DNA of 64,000 nt, from NCBI GenBank assembly GCA_026388695.1, contig JAPLJH010000067.1:1-64000 (forward strand), given 5' to 3'. This document shows, piece after piece, positions 1 through 8,224 of this stretch (within the stretch, counting starts at the first letter, position 1; every line of letters begins with the position of its first letter). Source of the stretch: Deltaproteobacteria bacterium. Lineage in GTDB: Bacteria > Desulfobacterota > Desulfobulbia > Desulfobulbales > Desulfurivibrionaceae. The notes under the pieces are model-generated. The model did not search any database. It saw only the letters and a program-made list of their open reading frames with translations, and was not told the DNA's origin. The translations under genes and the position numbers were made by a program.

Positions 1-36
1 CCGCTCTGGTCGGTCGCCAACTTTTTTACCTTTAAT
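1..36 (-). CDS. infC: translation initiation factor IF-3, first 12 codons (partial)
   Basis: Only the N-terminus is in the window; the gene runs off the left edge. Read from an ATT codon at 36-34, it gives MKGKKVGDRPER, which resembles the start of E. coli IF-3 (MKGGKRVQTARPNR). It lies 89 bases after the thrS stop, the classic thrS-infC order. An in-frame ATG lies six bases upstream (42-40), but it sits one base after the GGAGG ribosome binding site, which is too close. The ATT has a normal 7-base spacing. IF-3 proofreads start codons, and an AUU start lets it repress its own synthesis in enterobacteria. Identity rests on few residues plus synteny. Confidence 0.8.
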   Translation of the reverse strand, partial: MKGKKVGDRPER

Positions 37-48
37 ACTCATACCTCC
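34..48 (-). promoter_or_regulatory. infC ribosome binding site with AUU start codon
   Basis: On the minus strand GGAGG (48-44) is followed by TATGAGT and then ATT. Spacing to ATT is 7 bases, and spacing to the in-frame ATG is 1 base. This favours the rare AUU start known from infC autoregulation. That the autoregulation itself works here is inferred. Confidence 0.7.
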
Positions 49-125
49 GCACACATTATTCTTAAAACACCGCACACGATGATGGGCATCCGCACGCTGA
101 AATATTGCATACTACTCTGAAACAC

Positions 126-2066
126 CTAGCTATTGCAAGCGCCAGTTCGGCCAGCTTCATTTTCCCTGGCGATCAGCGCCGCAAACTCGGGGATTGACAT
201 GGCCGGCAGATTATCACCGTTGCGCAGCCGCACCGTGATCTGGCGCGCCTCCACTTCCTTGTCGCCGATGATCAGCATGTACGGAATCTTCTGCATCTGG
301 GCTTCACGAATCTTGTAATTGAGTTTTTCGTTGCGGATATCTTTTTCAACCCGCACCCCAGACTTGCGCAACTCGGCATACACCTCGTCCGCATAATCGA
401 TCTGGACGTCGGTGATATTCATGATTCTGGCCTGAGTCGGAGCAAGCCACACCGGAAAGGCTCCGGCATAATGCTCGATAAGCACCCCGATAAAGCGCTC
501 CAACGAGCCCATAAGAGCCCGATGGATCATGATCGGCTGATGCTCCTTGCTGTCTTCCCCGATATAGGTCATTTCAAAACGTTCTGGCAGGTTGAAATCC
601 ACCTGAATAGTAGAGCACTGCCAGCTCCGCCCCAAAACATCCTTGATCTTAATGTCGATCTTCGGCCCGTAAAACACCCCTTCGCCAGGGTCAAGCTCGT
701 AGGCCAGGCCCTTTTTCTCCAAAGCCAGCTTCAAAGCAGTGGTAGCCTGATCCCAGTGCTCGTCGCTGCCCACGGACTTCTCCGGCCTGGTGGAAAGATA
801 AACCTCGTAGGACTCAAACCCAAAGGTCTTGAGGATATGCAGATTCAAGTCAAGGATATTGAAGATCTCATCTTCCAGGTGATCGGGCCGACAAAAGATA
901 TGGGCATCGTCCTGGGTAAAGCCGCGAACCCGCATCAGGCCATGCAGGGCGCCGGTCTTCTCAAAACGGTACACCGTGCCCAACTCACACCAGCGCAGGG
1001 GAAATTCCCGATAGCTGCGCTTACGCGTATTATAGATGCCGATATGAAACGGACAATTCATCGGCTTGAGCTGATAGCTCACTTCCTCGATCTCCATGGG
1101 GGAAAACATGTTCTCCCCATAAAAATCGAGATGGCCGCTGGTCTGCCACATATCGCGCTTGGCGATGTGCGGGGTGAACAGCAGCTCGTAGTCGTTTCTA
1201 TAATGTTCTTCGCGCCAGTGATCCTCAATGATCTTCCGGAGCAGCGCGCCCTTGGGCTGCCAGAGGATCAGACCCGGTCCGACCTGGTCGGAAACGGCAA
1301 ACAGCTCCAGTTCCTTGCCAAGCTTCCGGTGATCGCGTTTCTTGGCCTCTTCAATCTGAAAGAGATAGGCCTTCAAATCCTTGGGGTCAAAAAACGCCGT
1401 GCCATAAAGGCGCTGGAGCATCTTTCGATTTTCATCGCCACGCCAGTAGGCGCCAGCCAGCTTGATGACCTTGACGGCCTTCAGCCAGCCCGCATGGGGC
1501 AAATGCGGCCCACGGCAAAGATCAACGAAATCTCCCTGCCTATACAGCGAAACCGTCTCGGCGCCCAGATCCTTCAGTAGCTCAACCTTGTAGGACTGGC
1601 CGCTCTTTTCAAAAAACTCAATCGCCTGGGCGGAAGACATGGTCTCCCGAGAAAAAGGAGCGGCGAGAGCGACAAGCTCCTGCATTTTTGTTTCAATCAG
1701 GACAAGATCATCGGGAGTGAACGGCTCCGCGCGGTCAAAATCATAGTAAAACCCATCGGCGATGGCCGGCCCGATGGCAACCTGCACCTCCTTGCCGAAC
1801 AGAGCAAGGACAGCCTCGGCCATGACATGGGCCGCACTGTGCCGAAGAATCTCCAAGGCCTCGGGACTATCGACGGTTATGGACGCAAAGGCCGCATCGG
1901 CATCGATGGGCGCAGAAAGGTCCACCAACCGATCATCCAACCGAGCGGCAATGGTCTGCTTGCGCTCCTTGTTAGAAACCAGCTCTTTCAGAGCCTCGGC
2001 CACTGTGGTTCCCGCAGGGAACATTTTTTGCTCCCCGGAAGGAAGGGTAAGAGATATTTCCGTCAT
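126..2066 (-). CDS. thrS: threonyl-tRNA synthetase
   Basis: Class II aminoacyl-tRNA synthetase that charges tRNA-Thr in the cytoplasm; 646 aa, normal for bacterial ThrRS. An N-terminal TGS domain (about residues 1-63) is followed by the editing domain with the HSAAH zinc/catalytic motif and CRGPH. The catalytic core has MNCPFH (zinc Cys), motif 2 (YRFEKTG), RGFTQDD and motif 3 (GSLERFIG), then the anticodon-binding domain. The ATG at 2066 is chosen because it starts directly at the TGS domain; the reading frame extends 25 codons upstream with no conserved sequence. It is followed by infC and preceded by tRNA-Val. Confidence 0.97.
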   Translation of the reverse strand: MTEISLTLPSGEQKMFPAGTTVAEALKELVSNKERKQTIAARLDDRLVDLSAPIDADAAFASITVDSPEALEILRHSAAHVMAEAVLALFGKEVQVAIGPAIADGFYYDFDRAEPFTPDDLVLIETKMQELVALAAPFSRETMSSAQAIEFFEKSGQSYKVELLKDLGAETVSLYRQGDFVDLCRGPHLPHAGWLKAVKVIKLAGAYWRGDENRKMLQRLYGTAFFDPKDLKAYLFQIEEAKKRDHRKLGKELELFAVSDQVGPGLILWQPKGALLRKIIEDHWREEHYRNDYELLFTPHIAKRDMWQTSGHLDFYGENMFSPMEIEEVSYQLKPMNCPFHIGIYNTRKRSYREFPLRWCELGTVYRFEKTGALHGLMRVRGFTQDDAHIFCRPDHLEDEIFNILDLNLHILKTFGFESYEVYLSTRPEKSVGSDEHWDQATTALKLALEKKGLAYELDPGEGVFYGPKIDIKIKDVLGRSWQCSTIQVDFNLPERFEMTYIGEDSKEHQPIMIHRALMGSLERFIGVLIEHYAGAFPVWLAPTQARIMNITDVQIDYADEVYAELRKSGVRVEKDIRNEKLNYKIREAQMQKIPYMLIIGDKEVEARQITVRLRNGDNLPAMSIPEFAALIARENEAGRTGACNS

Positions 2067-2204
2067 GGTTGTTAAGATCAGCCTTTCCACAAATGCACAA
2101 ACAAAAACAAGCACATTGACCAGGTCAATCTGCCTGCACAATAAGGTTTGGCAAAAACTTCCCCTGCCAAACCTCGCGACGCCACGATATCCGTGAATGT
2201 TCTC

Positions 2205-2281
2205 TGGTAGGCGCGGGCGGATTCGAACCGCCGACCTCTTGCGTGTCGGGCAAGCGCTCTAACCAACTGAGCTACGCGCCT
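2205..2281 (-). tRNA. tRNA-Val(GAC)
   Basis: 77-nt cloverleaf with encoded CCA. It has a 7-bp acceptor stem (AGGCGCG/CGCGCCT), D stem GCTC/GAGC, anticodon stem CTTGC/GCAAG, T stem GGCGG/CCGCC, TTCGAAT loop and discriminator A. The 7-base anticodon loop is CCGACAC, so the anticodon is GAC (Val). Position 33 is C, where nearly all elongator tRNAs have U. It lies 138 bases upstream of thrS on the same strand. Confidence 0.93.
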
Positions 2282-2561
2282 AAAAAATAATGAGCACGCC
2301 GCCCATGGCGACAGCCCGTTTTTAGACAAAACTTCCAAACGGCAACCAAATAACAACAATTCACCTTGGTGTCAAGGACAAATAGTTTAGGTGCCGTCAC
2401 GGAATAACCCCCCATCGCCGCTAACAACGCCCAATACGGTTCCTTATGCCGTTTACCCTTCAAATGGCATGATTATTCCAGCCACAACGGCTTTGACCGC
2501 CCACCTTCACCCACGGAAAAAAGCAACCAAACACCTCTGCCCAGTCACAGTTATCTCGCAC
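2282..2561. other. intergenic region with one copy of a dispersed repeat
   Basis: No coding potential or RNA gene is seen. About 2433-2460 (tacggttccttatgccgttt and following bases) closely matches 49606-49640, downstream of galU. The function of this repeat is unknown. Confidence 0.4.
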
Positions 2562-3170
2562 TCAGGAACAGGTGTCTTTCCGGGATTCAATGGCCCGACT
2601 AAGCGTAAGTTCATCGGCATACTTGATGTCCATGCCCATGGGAATCCCGCAGGCCAACCTGGTCACTTTGACCGCGACCTCCTCCTGCAACCGTTTGATG
2701 AGATAGGCAGCCGTCGCCTCCCCCGGCACCGTGGAACTGGTGGCGATCAGCACCTCCCGCACCCGCTGCTTCTTGATCCTTTCCAGCAGGGCATCCGCCT
2801 TGATTTCCTCCGGGCCGATCCCATCCATAGGAGAAAGCACCCCATGGAGAATATGGTACTTGCCCTTAAAGGCCCCGGTTTTCTCAATGGCCATGAGATC
2901 CGCAGATTCCTCCACCACGCAGACCAACCCGGCATCACGCTCCGAGTCCATACAGATGGCGCACGGATCGGTCTCGGCAAAGGCGAAACAGCTACCACAT
3001 AACCTGATGGTCCGGTGCAGCTCCCCGAGATCCCTGGCCAGGCTCTGGGCTTCACTGGCGGGCCGACGCAGGATATGGAGAGCCAGCCGGGTCGCGGTTT
3101 TCATGCCGATCCCCGGTAGGCGGTTCAGGTCGGCAATGAGACGGCTCAAAGCCGGAGGAACGACGTTCAT
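2562..3170 (-). CDS. recR: recombination mediator protein RecR
   Basis: 202 aa, the normal length. RecR works with RecO/RecF to load RecA on gapped DNA. Visible features in order are a helix-hairpin-helix (LNRLPGIGMKTATRLA), a four-Cys zinc finger (CGSC...CAIC), a Toprim domain starting VVEESADLMAIE and containing HGVLSPMDGIGP, and the C-terminal ACGIPMG segment. The ATG at 3170 (MNVVPPALSRL) starts at the conserved N-terminus; a start six codons upstream is possible. It is the last gene of a dnaX-ebfC-recR operon, an arrangement conserved across bacteria. Confidence 0.96.
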   Translation of the reverse strand: MNVVPPALSRLIADLNRLPGIGMKTATRLALHILRRPASEAQSLARDLGELHRTIRLCGSCFAFAETDPCAICMDSERDAGLVCVVEESADLMAIEKTGAFKGKYHILHGVLSPMDGIGPEEIKADALLERIKKQRVREVLIATSSTVPGEATAAYLIKRLQEEVAVKVTRLACGIPMGMDIKYADELTLSRAIESRKDTCS

Positions 3171-3265
3171 ATGGAGAAAAACTCCCAAGGCAAAAAGGCA
3201 AGCGGGAAAAAAGCAACCCCTGGCAGCCGCATTTTTTTAGGCTTCATCTTCCTTGCGCCTTTCAC

Positions 3266-3580
3266 CTAAAACATCCCAGGAATCTTGACCCCACCGGTGA
3301 GCTTTGCCATCTCGGCATCGCTCATCGCCTGGGCCTTGCGCATGGCCTCGTTCACTGCGGAGATCACAAGATCCTGGAGCATTTGCGGGTCCGCCGGGTC
3401 CACCACTTCCTTGTCAATGGTCAGACTAATGAGTTCATGTCTGCCATTCACCGTAGCACTCACCATGCCGCCACCCACCGTGGCGCTGACCTGCTTACCC
3501 GCCAACTCCCCCTGCTTCTCCGTCAGGCGTTGCTGGAACTGCTGCGCCTGTTTCATCATCTGCTTCATATCCATCCGCAT
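3266..3580 (-). CDS. ebfC: nucleoid-associated protein, YbaB/EbfC family
   Basis: 104 aa. Small dimeric DNA-binding protein of the YbaB/EbfC family, with a basic, Gln/Met-rich N-terminal helix (MKQMMKQAQQFQQRL), a central beta sheet (VSATVGGGMVSATVNG) and a C-terminal helix with the typical VNEAMRKAQ segment. It lies between dnaX and recR on the same strand, the standard order, which supports the call. In other species it binds DNA broadly; a specific role here is not shown. Confidence 0.95.
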   Translation of the reverse strand: MRMDMKQMMKQAQQFQQRLTEKQGELAGKQVSATVGGGMVSATVNGRHELISLTIDKEVVDPADPQMLQDLVISAVNEAMRKAQAMSDAEMAKLTGGVKIPGMF

Positions 3581-3667
3581 ATCTCCGGCATCAACTTTTC
3601 GGCACAGTGGACAGACAGCAGAAGCGGCTGACGGCGTCCCCTGTCCTTCACTTTCATCATTTCACTT

Positions 3668-5410
3668 TTACTTGGACCCGGTCCTGATACTACCGACCTG
3701 TCCACCAAAAATCTCAGTGGTCATCTGCACCATGGGGTCATTGGCCAAAATCCGCCGCTCGACAAGCAGACTCTCCGCCTCGTCACCGCCGCCATCGTCG
3801 GTTGCCTGTGTGCCGCGCACCTTGAAGACAACCCGAAAATCGTGCTGGAAAAAATCCAGGACAAAAGCCTGCAAGAGCTTCAAATTGTCATGCTCCTGCA
3901 GCAGCTTGCAGTCAGACGAGTCATCAAACTTCAGAACCAGCTCGCCCCCTTCATCACGGGCGGAGGCGCACAGCTGTAATACCGGAGCCATCCAGCGCTT
4001 GCGCTTTTTGACATACTCAATGAACTCCCCCCAATGCCTTTTTACTTCCCGACCGGTAGGGAAAACGGCGGCCGAGGGAGATGATTGCCCGCTTTGCTCT
4101 TGGGAGGCCGTGGCTTCAGGCGCTATTTCATTTTTTTTTTGTTCCGGAAGCGGCCCGGAAGAAGAGTTAATCGCTGGCCAGGGCATAGACCTAGGCGCGG
4201 TTGGCTCCGGTTCCGCCGTGGAAATCGCCAGCGAGACTGGCCCCCCGACGCCCTGCGGCAGGGAAACGGCCCCAGCCAGCAATCCGTCAAGCCGTCCCAG
4301 CAGGGCAGCCGTCGGCACAATCTGTCCGGCCTGGGTGGCCCGGACAAAGGCCATCTCCAAGGCAAGGCGGGGTCGGGACGAGTATTGCATCTCCTCACTC
4401 CCCTTCAACAGCAGTGAAAAATATTGGTAAAGCGTTTCCTGGCTGACCCCTGAGGCAATATCCTTGATGGCCGCTAGTTCCTGGTCGGAAAGATCCAGCA
4501 GCTCCTCGGGCCGAGCCTTGACCTTAGCAATCAGCAAGGCCCGGAAAAATCCCAACAAATCGTTGGCAAAACGCTTGAGATCCATGCCCGCGGCTTGACC
4601 CTGCTCAAAGATATCAAGGCAACCGGCCAGATCCGCCGCTAAAAGCGCGCGGGCCATGTTTTCATAGATTCGGCGGTCAACCAGCCCCAGAACCTCAGCC
4701 ACATCCCCATCGCTGATTTCATCTCCGCCGAAGGAAAAGAGCTGATCAAGAAGACTTAAGCCATCCCGCACACTGCCTTCGGCCTCCCGCCCGATCATCT
4801 CCAAGGCACGCTGGGACATAACAACCTTTTCCGCTTCGGCGATCCTGGCAAAAAACGCAACCAGCTCGACAAAGGGAACACGCTTAAGCTCATAGCGCTG
4901 ACAGCGGGAGAGGATGGTGATGGGAATCTTGTGCAGCTCGGTGGTGGCGAACATGAAATAGACATGGGCGGGCGGCTCCTCCAGAGTCTTCAACAGGGCG
5001 TTGAAGGCCTCGGTGGTGAGCATGTGCACTTCATCGATGATGATGATCTTGTAGCGGCCCTTGGCAGGAAAAAAACGGATGTTTTCCTTGAGTTCGCGAA
5101 TCTCCTGAATGCCGCGATTGGAGGCGCCGTCGATCTCATGCAGGTCCATGGCGTTGCCGGCCATGATCTCCAGGCACGACTCGCACTGATCGCAGGGCAC
5201 ATCCGGCTCGCCCTGCTGGCAGTTGAGCGCCTTAGCCATGAGCCGCGCCAGGGTGGTTTTGCCAACCCCGCGCACCCCGGAAAAAAGCATGGCATGAGCA
5301 ACCCGGTTACGGGTGAGCGCATTACGCAAAGTGCGCACCACGGCCTGCTGACCGACAACCTCATCGAAATTCTGGGGACGCCATTTTCTGGCTAAAACCA
5401 GGTAGGACAT
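3668..5410 (-). CDS. dnaX: DNA polymerase III subunit gamma/tau
   Basis: 580 aa clamp-loader ATPase. Visible are the Walker A loop (GVRGVGKTT), a zinc module (C...CDQCESC), Walker B (IIIDEVHML), sensor 1 (ATTELHKIP) and the SRC arginine-finger motif (ILSRCQRYEL). A low-complexity Pro/Ser/Glu linker (about 385-450) is followed by a tau-like C-terminal domain. Codons 424-427 are CAA AAA AAA AAT, inside a run of ten A. A slip by one base either way meets a stop within a few codons (TGA or TAG), giving a product of about 427-428 aa, close to E. coli gamma (431 aa). First gene of the dnaX-ebfC-recR operon. Confidence 0.97.
   Translation of the reverse strand: MSYLVLARKWRPQNFDEVVGQQAVVRTLRNALTRNRVAHAMLFSGVRGVGKTTLARLMAKALNCQQGEPDVPCDQCESCLEIMAGNAMDLHEIDGASNRGIQEIRELKENIRFFPAKGRYKIIIIDEVHMLTTEAFNALLKTLEEPPAHVYFMFATTELHKIPITILSRCQRYELKRVPFVELVAFFARIAEAEKVVMSQRALEMIGREAEGSVRDGLSLLDQLFSFGGDEISDGDVAEVLGLVDRRIYENMARALLAADLAGCLDIFEQGQAAGMDLKRFANDLLGFFRALLIAKVKARPEELLDLSDQELAAIKDIASGVSQETLYQYFSLLLKGSEEMQYSSRPRLALEMAFVRATQAGQIVPTAALLGRLDGLLAGAVSLPQGVGGPVSLAISTAEPEPTAPRSMPWPAINSSSGPLPEQKKNEIAPEATASQEQSGQSSPSAAVFPTGREVKRHWGEFIEYVKKRKRWMAPVLQLCASARDEGGELVLKFDDSSDCKLLQEHDNLKLLQAFVLDFFQHDFRVVFKVRGTQATDDGGGDEAESLLVERRILANDPMVQMTTEIFGGQVGSIRTGSK
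4131..4141 (-). promoter_or_regulatory. A10 slippery run in dnaX (candidate gamma-subunit frameshift or slippage site)
   Basis: On the coding strand C is followed by ten A and then TGAAATAG. Frame zero reads Q K K N E I. With eleven A, or a -1 ribosomal shift, it reads Q K K K stop (TGA). With nine A it reads Q K K M K stop (TAG). Homopolymer runs in dnaX cause transcriptional slippage in Thermus, and A-rich heptamers cause ribosomal frameshifting in E. coli. I see no clear stimulatory hairpin or upstream Shine-Dalgarno element. Confidence 0.65.
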
Positions 5411-5543
5411 TTTCAGTCCTCAGGTGTCAGGCACCGATGTTTATGGAGAGATGAAAGAGATAGCGGAGGGGCTGGTCGCCCAGGCCGTCTCTCCGGGACA
5501 AAGCTATTCAGCTAAAGCGAAGAACAGACTTAAACATCACAAC

Positions 5544-5651
5544 TATACCTGTTCCGCAGTGCCGCAGATGCGCGAAAGCGGACTACGAAATGTGCTATCG
5601 CACATGAGCAGGCCGATGACAAAGCAGATGTGGTGCTGCGGAACAGGTATA
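5544..5651. repeat. 108-bp element with perfect 16-bp terminal inverted repeats
   Basis: Arms TATACCTGTTCCGCAG (5544-5559) and its exact reverse complement (5636-5651) enclose 76 bases that contain a smaller palindrome (ATGTGC/GCACAT near 5590). It lies between dnaX and the SRP RNA terminator, with no ORF inside. It could be a MITE-like repeat or a long RNA hairpin downstream of the SRP RNA. Confidence 0.6.
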
Positions 5652-5658
5652 AAAAAAT

Positions 5659-5760
5659 GATAGCCAGGCACCCCCACGGCACACAGAGTAACTTACTACC
5701 GTTGCTTCCTTCCGGACCTGGCGGGGTTCGCAAGTCTCTGTTGCGCAGGACCCGGCTATC
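5659..5760 (-). ncRNA. ffs: signal recognition particle RNA, small bacterial (4.5S) type
   Basis: The hallmark apical segment is present on the minus strand: CAGGTCCGGAAGGAAGCA, containing the GGAA tetraloop and the Ffh-binding internal loops. The ends pair (GATAGCC with GGCTATC), closing a rod of about 102 nt. Seven T follow directly (minus strand, 5657-5651), so the rod plus U run should terminate transcription. It pairs with Ffh for membrane targeting. Its 5' end is only 16 nt after tRNA-Ser(GGA), so the two are probably cotranscribed. Confidence 0.93.
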
Positions 5761-5776
5761 AAACCGAAATATATCT

Positions 5777-5864
5777 TGGCGGAGAAGGTGGGATTCGAAC
5801 CCACGGTACGTTACCGCACACACGCGTTCCAGGCGTGCACCTTAAGCCACTCGGTCACCTCTCC
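5777..5864 (-). tRNA. tRNA-Ser(GGA)
   Basis: 88-nt type II tRNA with a long variable arm, encoded CCA and discriminator G. The acceptor stem is GGAGAGG/CTTCTCC. The anticodon loop CTGGAAC, between stems CACGC/GCGTG, gives anticodon GGA. The SRP RNA gene follows 16 nt downstream. Confidence 0.96.
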
Positions 5865-6021
5865 AGCTTTTTCAGACCAAACTGGCGCGCTGGCCAATGG
5901 GGCACCACTTTACATCACCTGCTGCCTCTTGCAAAGAACAAAATTCCCCAGAGGACGTAATGCTACGTCTTACCCTAAATTTCACCAACGATTTCAAAAA
6001 GATGCACCACAGAAGTACCGT

Positions 6022-7929
6022 TCACCCCTTCGGCAAAACCGATTCACCGGCCTGGGCTGTGTACTCGGGGATCACCTTACCAAGCTCGGCCTTGATCCCC
6101 TCAGCGTCATGGGTTGAAGCAAAATGCTTGAGGTTTTCCAGCGATTCCTGCAAGTCCTCCAAAGAGGCGCCTTTCCCGCCACGCAACACCATAATCTTCT
6201 CATGGCCGGTATGCACGATCCCTTCGCCCTCGGTTATCAGCTCCTCGTACATTTTTTCGCCAGGCCGGAGTCCAATGCACTTGATCTCGATCTCCGTGTC
6301 CGGTTCTTTGCCGCAGAGCTGGATCAAATCACGGGCCATCTGTCCGATCCGCACCGGCGTTCCCATTTCCAAGACAAAAATCTCCCCGCCCGCGCCCATG
6401 GTTGCCGCCTGGAGAATAAGCTGGCTCGCCTCCTCAATGGACATAAAATAGCGGGTCATTTCCGGATGGGTGACAGTAACCGGTCCGCCCAACTCGATCT
6501 GCCGCCGGAACAGGGGGATGACCGAACCAGAGGAACCTAAAACATTCCCAAAACGCACCGCCATGAACCGGGTTCCTGCATCTGAATCTTTGCCCTTCTC
6601 GTAAAACCCTTGCATGAGTATCTCGGCCATCCGCTTGGTGGCGCCCATAACATTGGTGGGCCGAACCGCTTTGTCGGTGGAGATCAAAATAAATCGCTCC
6701 ACCCCATACCGAATAGAAACCTCCATCAACCGCTTGGAAGCAAAGATATTATTGTACACTCCCTCCCAAGGGTTACACTCGACCATAGGCACATGCTTGT
6801 AGGCTGCGGCATGAAAAACCACCGTTGGCCGATACTGCTGAAACAATGCGTCCAGCAGGTTTTTATCCTGTACCTTGCCAAGCACTGCCGTATAGTCGGA
6901 ATAGCCGTATTCATGACGCAACTCCATCTCGATCTGGTAGAGATTCTGTTCGCTAATGTCCATGAGAATGAGACTGCCGGGCTGAAAACGAACTATCTGA
7001 CGGCACAGTTCCGAACCGATGGAGCCTCCAGCTCCAGTAACGAAAATGGTCTCCCCTGCCAAGATTCCACCAATCTCCTGCAACGCAAGCCGCACCGGCG
7101 GTCGCCCCAAAAGATCTCTGTATGAGACATCCCGAATGACCTTAACGGAAACCTGATCGCTGATCAACTCCCCTAGGCTAGGCAAGGTCTTGAAAGGCAC
7201 GCCCCCTTCCCGGCAGAGATCAACGATGCGTTGCATCTGCTCTCGACCGGCCGAAGGAATGGCGATGAGTATTTCCTGGGCTCTGGTCTTGGACACAAAC
7301 TCCTGCAGGTCGACAATGGGACCGAGAACCGAAATGCCATGAATCCGCTGACCGATCTTGGCGGCATTGTCATCAAGAAATCCCGCCACCATGTAAGGCA
7401 GCGCCTTATTGTCATTGATTTCCCGGGCTAGTTTCTCGGCCGCGTCCCCGGCCCCAACAACAAGCAGCCGTTTGCAACGCTGTCGACTGCCCCTGGAGGT
7501 TCCGCCAAAAAACAAGCAACCCGAAGTGTTCTGATAGTAGAGCCTGAGACTAACCCGGAATCCGGCAATGAAAAGAAATGTGAGCAGGGCATCAAGCACA
7601 AAAATAGCCCTAGAAAACCCTTCAAAACGGTTGACCAGCAGGAGAACGCCCATGCTGACAAAAACGCTAGCCACGCAGGCCCTGAGGAGATTCAGCAGGT
7701 CGGGCAGGGAGGTATATCGCCACATGCCGCGATACAAGCCAAAAAAGAAAAAAAATCCCAGCTTGATTGGAAAAAGAAAAGCAAGAACTGTAGGAATATT
7801 GGACCGTTGCTCCAAAGGCACGACACCTTCAAACCGGATGACATAGGCCAGCAGATGCGCGACGCCAAGCAGCAACAGATCAATCCCAAGCACAATCCAG
7901 AAATTTAATTTACGGACCTGATGTTTCAT
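6022..7929 (-). CDS. membrane-anchored nucleoside-diphosphate-sugar 4,6-dehydratase/epimerase, CapD/WbpM family
   Basis: 635 aa. The N-terminus has about four membrane helices (first 120 residues). A CoA-binding-like Rossmann module follows (VVGAGDAAEKLAREI), then a second extended-SDR Rossmann fold (VTGAGGSIGSELCRQI) with the ISTDKAVRPTNVMGATKR active-site block. The usual catalytic Tyr is replaced by Met, as is normal for the large WbpM/PglF-type dehydratases. These make UDP-4-keto-6-deoxy sugars for O-antigen, capsule or protein glycans. It is separate from the polysaccharide operon at 24-38 kb but could supply it, or the putative protein glycosylation system next to it. Substrate is unknown. 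Confidence 0.88.
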   Translation of the reverse strand: MKHQVRKLNFWIVLGIDLLLLGVAHLLAYVIRFEGVVPLEQRSNIPTVLAFLFPIKLGFFFFFGLYRGMWRYTSLPDLLNLLRACVASVFVSMGVLLLVNRFEGFSRAIFVLDALLTFLFIAGFRVSLRLYYQNTSGCLFFGGTSRGSRQRCKRLLVVGAGDAAEKLAREINDNKALPYMVAGFLDDNAAKIGQRIHGISVLGPIVDLQEFVSKTRAQEILIAIPSAGREQMQRIVDLCREGGVPFKTLPSLGELISDQVSVKVIRDVSYRDLLGRPPVRLALQEIGGILAGETIFVTGAGGSIGSELCRQIVRFQPGSLILMDISEQNLYQIEMELRHEYGYSDYTAVLGKVQDKNLLDALFQQYRPTVVFHAAAYKHVPMVECNPWEGVYNNIFASKRLMEVSIRYGVERFILISTDKAVRPTNVMGATKRMAEILMQGFYEKGKDSDAGTRFMAVRFGNVLGSSGSVIPLFRRQIELGGPVTVTHPEMTRYFMSIEEASQLILQAATMGAGGEIFVLEMGTPVRIGQMARDLIQLCGKEPDTEIEIKCIGLRPGEKMYEELITEGEGIVHTGHEKIMVLRGGKGASLEDLQESLENLKHFASTHDAEGIKAELGKVIPEYTAQAGESVLPKG

Positions 7930-8224
7930 AGTCTCTACAGAGAATCTCTTCCTATCTTGCTCTCTTCTCCCGGCAAAACCTTCCCAGCCAGCTAAATCCT
8001 ACCAATCAAACTGCATACCAATGGTACCGAGAAAAAGTCAATATTATAATGCGACAGAAATGACCAGCCACTCTATGGGGATATCCTAAGCTGCTATTTT
8101 AGCTTATTTTCTCTCAAGAAATCGAGTACCATCCCGAAAAGAGTAGAATAAAGCCCAGTGCGCGCTGTGTCTTTCCGGCAGACTAAAATGCTTGGCGCTA
8201 ACCTCCATTAGAAGAGGCAAACAA

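Noticed and set aside
471-1580. 369-codon plus-strand frame inside thrS
   Set aside because: It is a shadow of the intact, well-recognised thrS gene on the other strand.
6022-7929. CapD-like dehydratase with Met in place of catalytic Tyr read as defective
   Set aside because: Large WbpM/PglF-type dehydratases normally lack this Tyr, so the protein can be active.
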